From: JAICLK01 sp036489905
Lineage (GTDB): Bacteria > Patescibacteriota > Saccharimonadia > Saccharimonadales > UBA4665
Length of the DNA stretch: 24,849 nucleotides
Reading direction: 5' to 3'
NCBI GenBank assembly: GCA_036489905.1
Contig: DASXEX010000047.1
Span: 1 to 24,849 of the forward strand
Shown here: positions 22,285-24,849 of the stretch, piece by piece
Layout of the letters: every line of letters begins with the position of its first letter
Position numbering within the stretch: the stretch's first letter is position 1
Made by a program: the position numbers and the translations under genes
The notes under the pieces: model-generated
Told to the model about the DNA's origin: nothing
The model's database searches: none
The model's input: only the letters and a program-made list of their open reading frames with translations

Positions 22285-22710
22285 ATGCCACCGGATGATC
22301 AAGAAAGCCCACGCAAAATTTCGCTACTGCGGCTTGCAGTTATAATTTTGGTAGTGATTGGTTTGGTGGGGCTGGTCTGGGCGGTATTTTTCCGGCCGAG
22401 CAACCCAAGCAATACGCAGACCGGCAACCCTCCTCCGCAAACGAGCCAGTCGCAGCAGCAATCGCATTCCTCATCTTCCGGATCGAATGGATCAGGCGAA
22501 AGCTCTACGTCCAATAATAATTCTACAAGCAAATCATCAACCGGCTCGCAGTCAAAATCAAATCAATCATCGGGCACCTCATCAACTCCCAGACAACCGC
22601 ACCAATTGACTGACACAGGCCCAGGCGATGTCGTAGCCGTATTCGCCGCTGTCACGGCCGCTGGCACGCTCGTACACTACATCTACTTCCGTCGCCACAG
22701 CCTCAAGTAG
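22285..22710 (+). CDS. Ser/Asn-rich surface protein with LPXTG-like C-terminal signal
   Basis: A 141-aa protein. Residues about 13-35 form a hydrophobic segment (LLRLAVIILVVIGLVGLVW) after a charged start, acting as a signal peptide or anchor. Residues 40-105 are low-complexity (Ser, Gln, Asn, Gly). The C-terminus has LTDTGPGDV, then a hydrophobic helix (VVAVFAAVTAAGTLVHYIY) and FRRHSLK. The order motif, hydrophobic span and basic tail is that of a sortase sorting signal, with Asp where LPXTG has any residue and Thr in place of Pro. No sortase lies in this window. With both ends hydrophobic it may instead span the envelope twice. Confidence 0.75.
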   Translation: MPPDDQESPRKISLLRLAVIILVVIGLVGLVWAVFFRPSNPSNTQTGNPPPQTSQSQQQSHSSSSGSNGSGESSTSNNNSTSKSSTGSQSKSNQSSGTSSTPRQPHQLTDTGPGDVVAVFAAVTAAGTLVHYIYFRRHSLK

Positions 22711-22840
22711 TACAAACTAAAAAGGCTCGCATCGTGGCCTGTGCGCCCTAATTTAAGTGGTCACTGAGCTGGATGAAGTGGTAAGTTGCTGAAAACGTTT
22801 CATAGACCACTGTTTGAGCCATGCTAAGACCGTTAACTGC

Positions 22841-23395
22841 CTAAGTCTCAGACACCGGCAGTCCACGCTTTCGCCGGTCTAATATATCGTAACCTTCATG
22901 TACCTCATTTGCCTTTTCGATGCCCAGCCGAGAGAACAACTTCCATAGTGCAGCCACTACCCTATCGTGATCAGCTTCGTTATCCACCAGCATCTCGGCC
23001 TCTATAAAATTTCCCAGGCCAGTAACCTCATCAACGCAGATTTCAATATTACCGACTTTAGCTTTGCGGCGTACCTTAGTAAGATCCGAATACAATTCAA
23101 AACCGAGCAGCTTAATAATAGCCGCGAGCTCTTTCGCATCATCTACCCGTACTTCATGTTCAATTTTATCTAGGCCGCTGCCCAAGATCTTCTTCAGCGT
23201 AAACCAGATTACTTTGTCGTTTTCGGTCCGGATCCTAAGACCAACTGAATCCTTACCACCGCCTTTGTCGCCGGGTCGTGCATAGACAATGTCATGCTGC
23301 TTAAGTGGCTTACTGAGTGCCACACCAGCTTTTACGCATTTCTCAATGACCGCTTTATGGTTATTGACATGTGCCTTTATCTCAATTTCTCGCAT
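22841..23395 (-). CDS. CYTH-domain protein (CyaB/thiamine-triphosphatase-like)
   Basis: A 184-aa protein. The signature ExExK is at residues 3-7 (EIEIK), followed by LRIR (53-56), TLKK (66-69), the basic KVRRK (about 107-111) and the DEVTGLGNFIEAE segment (122-134) with the paired acidic residues that bind metal ions. These form the CYTH triphosphate tunnel. Family members include class IV adenylate cyclases, thiamine triphosphatase and inorganic polyphosphatases; the substrate here is unknown. The start at 23395 was chosen because ExExK must lie at the N-terminus and because TATAGT ends 6 nt upstream. A longer frame to 23422 is less likely. Confidence 0.9.
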   Translation of the reverse strand: MREIEIKAHVNNHKAVIEKCVKAGVALSKPLKQHDIVYARPGDKGGGKDSVGLRIRTENDKVIWFTLKKILGSGLDKIEHEVRVDDAKELAAIIKLLGFELYSDLTKVRRKAKVGNIEICVDEVTGLGNFIEAEMLVDNEADHDRVVAALWKLFSRLGIEKANEVHEGYDILDRRKRGLPVSET

Positions 23396-23401
23396 ATGTC
23401 T

Positions 23402-23407
23402 ACTATA
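23402..23407 (-). promoter_or_regulatory. -10 box of the CYTH gene (leaderless type)
   Basis: The minus strand reads TATAGT, ending 6 nt before the ATG at 23395, and no clear -35 or ribosome-binding site is present. The 23408-23596 stretch upstream shows no gene that I can support. Confidence 0.5.
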
Positions 23408-23596
23408 GCCCGATAGTAACAAAACTTTCTATTTCCAGTCAGGTCTGGCGAAGATCAGGGGCGAAGTCGCGATACCCCATAGTCCGAGAAGCCAGAAACT
23501 CGATGATGCATGGTTTGAATACCGAAGCTCTCGGCCTGGAGCCATAGCTTGATAGATGATGACATCAAGGGGTGCTGTGTGCTGTCGCAACGAAAA

Positions 23597-23982
23597 TTAG
23601 TAACCCATCAAAGATTGAGTATCGCCGCTATGTAAGTATGCTTCCAGTTTTTCAAGACCGATGCGTCTTAATGACGACTCGGCCTGTTCTGTTTCGTTCA
23701 TTTGACCCCCATGTTTTGTTCCAGCCTTTCGGAATGAATATCGCATCCGTACCGTAACCATTATCTCCCTCTGGTTTAGAGGTGATTGTTCCTTCCATAA
23801 TTCCGTCGAAAGTTTTAACGCCGTTGTTGTCGCATATCGCAAGGCAATCTTGCACGAAAGCCACACGAGTGTCGCAGCCATCAAGCAGACGGCATAAACC
23901 TTCATCTTTCAATTCTTGCAAGAACCATCGAACAAGCGTGCCTGGCAATGCGCCAAGTGCGGCAAAGCATATCGGAAATCCC
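23597..23982 (-). pseudogene. ITPase (RdgB/HAM1-like) fragment, N-terminus lost and frameshifted
   Basis: The reading frame gives ICFAALGALPGTLVRWFLQE, then KLLDG-like RLLDGCDTRVAF, DGIMEGTITSKPEGDNGYG and DAIFIPKGWNKTW, the central and C-terminal motifs of inosine/xanthosine triphosphate pyrophosphatase. In a second frame MNETEQAESSLRRIGLEKLEAYL completes the usual C-terminus. The shift occurs at a run of five G around 23706-23712. The first half, which carries the nucleotide-binding SxN/TxxK motif and the catalytic acidic residues, is missing; where it should be, an IS5-like fragment begins, with the junction at about 23975-23988. The enzyme, which removes deaminated purine nucleotides, is therefore inactive from this copy. 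Confidence 0.78.
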
Positions 23983-24352
23983 CGACCAGGATGACCTCGT
24001 ACTCCATATCACTCTTGAGCAAGGCCTTGCGGCCAGGTAACGCAAATCGTTTGTATTTAATCAGCGTATCTTCGACCCAGCGGTGGATCTTGAAGGCGTA
24101 GCCTTCACTCACCCCGTAGTTCTGTCCGAGACGGAGGTAGGTTGGATAGTCTCTCATATACTCCAAGGCCAGCAGCAGTCGGTCTTCAACTGCTAGCCTG
24201 CTGGCGATACCACCCCGACGTCTTTTAGCTTTATCGGCTTTACGCAAGATAGTGACCATGGCTGTAAACGTTTCTCGTTTAACGCCAGTGAGCCGCTTGA
24301 ACTGAGCTGGTTTGAGACTGGATACCTGCTCAAACTTGGATTTCTGTTGCAT
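23909..24352 (-). pseudogene. IS5-family transposase fragment (5' half only)
   Basis: The N-terminal half of an IS5-group transposase: LKPAQFKRLTGVKRETFTAM, then LAVEDRLLLALEYMRDYPTY, LGQNYGVSEGYAFKIHRWVE (helix-turn-helix) and LPGRKALLKSDMEYEVILV, which stops just before the first DDE Asp. After about 23988 the open frame continues into the ITPase fragment in the wrong frame (FRYALPHLAHCQ), so the true element ends there and has no DDE catalytic core. The left end of the element is probably near 24410-24430, where TGGGAGTAAACAATAGACC (minus strand) resembles an IS end. Confidence 0.75.
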
Positions 24353-24449
24353 ATGTTTGGTCCCGTATTACTGGAAACAATGCATCACGCTATATGAGGT
24401 TGGGAAAGAGGTCTATTGTTTACTCCCACCTGAAATAATGTGATCTCCT

Positions 24450-24722
24450 CTAACCGAGTGGTGCCAGTGGTATTTGTGGTACAGCCTGGGCGGCACCAGT
24501 AGGCACGGGACGCCCCAGTGCCACCATGAAGTCGCTCATGATAGAACTCTCCGGGAACTTGTTCGCTACATTGGGCGTTAAAGTATCGAGCCTATTGAAG
24601 GATACCAGTTCGTCTATACTGCCAGTCGTCGTTTGATCACCTATCGTCAAGGGATTACCCTTTGTAATAGTCCAATCATTGACAGTGTCATACGACAACG
24701 GAATACCACAGTGACATCTCAC
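24450..24722 (-). CDS. 90-aa ORF, unknown (possibly a gene fragment)
   Basis: The ORF reads LTIGDQTTTGSIDELVSFNR, then LDTLTPNVANKFPESSIMSD and ends in a Pro/Ala-rich tail (VPTGAAQAVPQIPLAPLG). It starts at a GTG without a ribosome-binding site, and its first residues lie antisense to the IS30 fragment. It could be the 3' part of a truncated gene or not coding at all. I recognise no family. The 24353-24449 stretch beside it holds only the presumed IS5 end. Confidence 0.3.
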   Translation of the reverse strand: MRCHCGIPLSYDTVNDWTITKGNPLTIGDQTTTGSIDELVSFNRLDTLTPNVANKFPESSIMSDFMVALGRPVPTGAAQAVPQIPLAPLG

Positions 24723-24849
24723 AGTACGGTGAGGTTTATATCCAGACAGTAGAAGCCAAACTCAATAACCGCTATATGGAAGTTCTCGGCTACAAGACGC
24801 CGAAAGAAGCATTAGAAGAGTACCGAGGTGACCGCGATCTAAAACTGTA
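24701..24849 (+). pseudogene. IS30-family transposase C-terminal fragment (runs off the window)
   Basis: Frame 24701 reads EYHSDISQYGEVYIQTVEAK, then LNNRYMEVLGYKTPKEALEE, the C-terminal end of IS30 transposases. The upstream catalytic region is absent, so it is a truncated copy. It is in the same orientation as the remnant at the left end but is a different, better conserved sequence in this part. The frame is still open at the last base, so the element continues beyond the window. Confidence 0.7.

Noticed and set aside
22711..22840. Possible terminator or RNA between the surface protein and CYTH genes
   Set aside because: No stem with a T-run stands out; short G+C-rich pairings are not convincing.
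23572..23757. 61-aa plus-strand ORF
   Set aside because: It is antisense to the ITPase fragment and has no features of its own.
1..24849. Recoded UGA (Gracilibacteria code)
   Set aside because: TGA ends several genes exactly at operon junctions (for example at 1887 and 16315-16317) and family C-termini match; no in-frame TGA was needed inside a recognised gene.
1..24849. CRISPR array or phage structural genes
   Set aside because: No regularly spaced repeats and no capsid, portal, tail or terminase motifs were seen on either strand.

Overview
The window looks like part of a chromosome from Candidatus Saccharibacteria (TM7) or a close relative in the Patescibacteria/CPR. This rests on gene content and was not checked by any search. 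The indicators are a reduced type IV secretion system (T4SS) with PrgI-, VirB4-, VirB6-like and NlpC/P60 components but no VirB7-VirB10 set, a tandem array of tiny two-helix VirB2-like pilins, a surface protein with an LPXTG-like tail, and many -10 boxes lying 6-9 nt before start codons (probable leaderless mRNAs). UGA behaves as a normal stop, so this is not a Gracilibacteria-type recoded genome.

Layout. 1-760: broken IS30-family transposase. 885-15116 (all minus strand): T4SS gene block read right to left: VirB6-like membrane protein, a 562-aa unknown, a Phd/RelE-type toxin-antitoxin pair, PrgI (VirB3-like), a separate TraC-like VirB4 N-terminal protein, the VirB4 ATPase, a 905-aa membrane protein, a two-domain peptidoglycan hydrolase and two small exported or anchored proteins. 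15117-15242: divergent promoter region. 15243-17919 (plus): operon of six VirB2-like pilin paralogs, ended by a strong bidirectional terminator. 17998-19289: divergent hsp20 (minus) and comF (plus). 19290-21063 (minus): two tRNA-Ser genes flanking a NADAR-domain gene and an endonuclease/exonuclease/phosphatase gene. 21167-22710 (plus): a two-helix membrane protein, a 58-aa basic protein and a Ser-rich surface protein. 22841-23395 (minus): CYTH-domain protein. 23597-24849: a decayed region with a truncated, frameshifted ITPase (RdgB/HAM1) gene, an IS5-like fragment, an unrecognised ORF and the 3' end of another IS30 transposase.

Functionally, the pilin operon and the minus-strand block share one divergent control region and together encode a minimal T4SS-like envelope machine: pilins, a VirB3-like PrgI, a VirB4 motor in two polypeptides, a polytopic VirB6-like channel and a wall-cutting enzyme. 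No relaxase, VirD4 coupling protein or VirB11 is present in the window, so DNA transfer, DNA uptake (comF lies 0.7 kb beyond the pilins) and host-directed protein secretion all remain possible.

The most unusual features are the six-paralog pilin array, a toxin-antitoxin cassette inside the T4SS block flanked by two copies of the prgI 5' end, a symmetric 28-bp putative operator over the TA promoter, recurrent leaderless-type promoters, and a 20-bp duplication of a tRNA-Ser 3' end.
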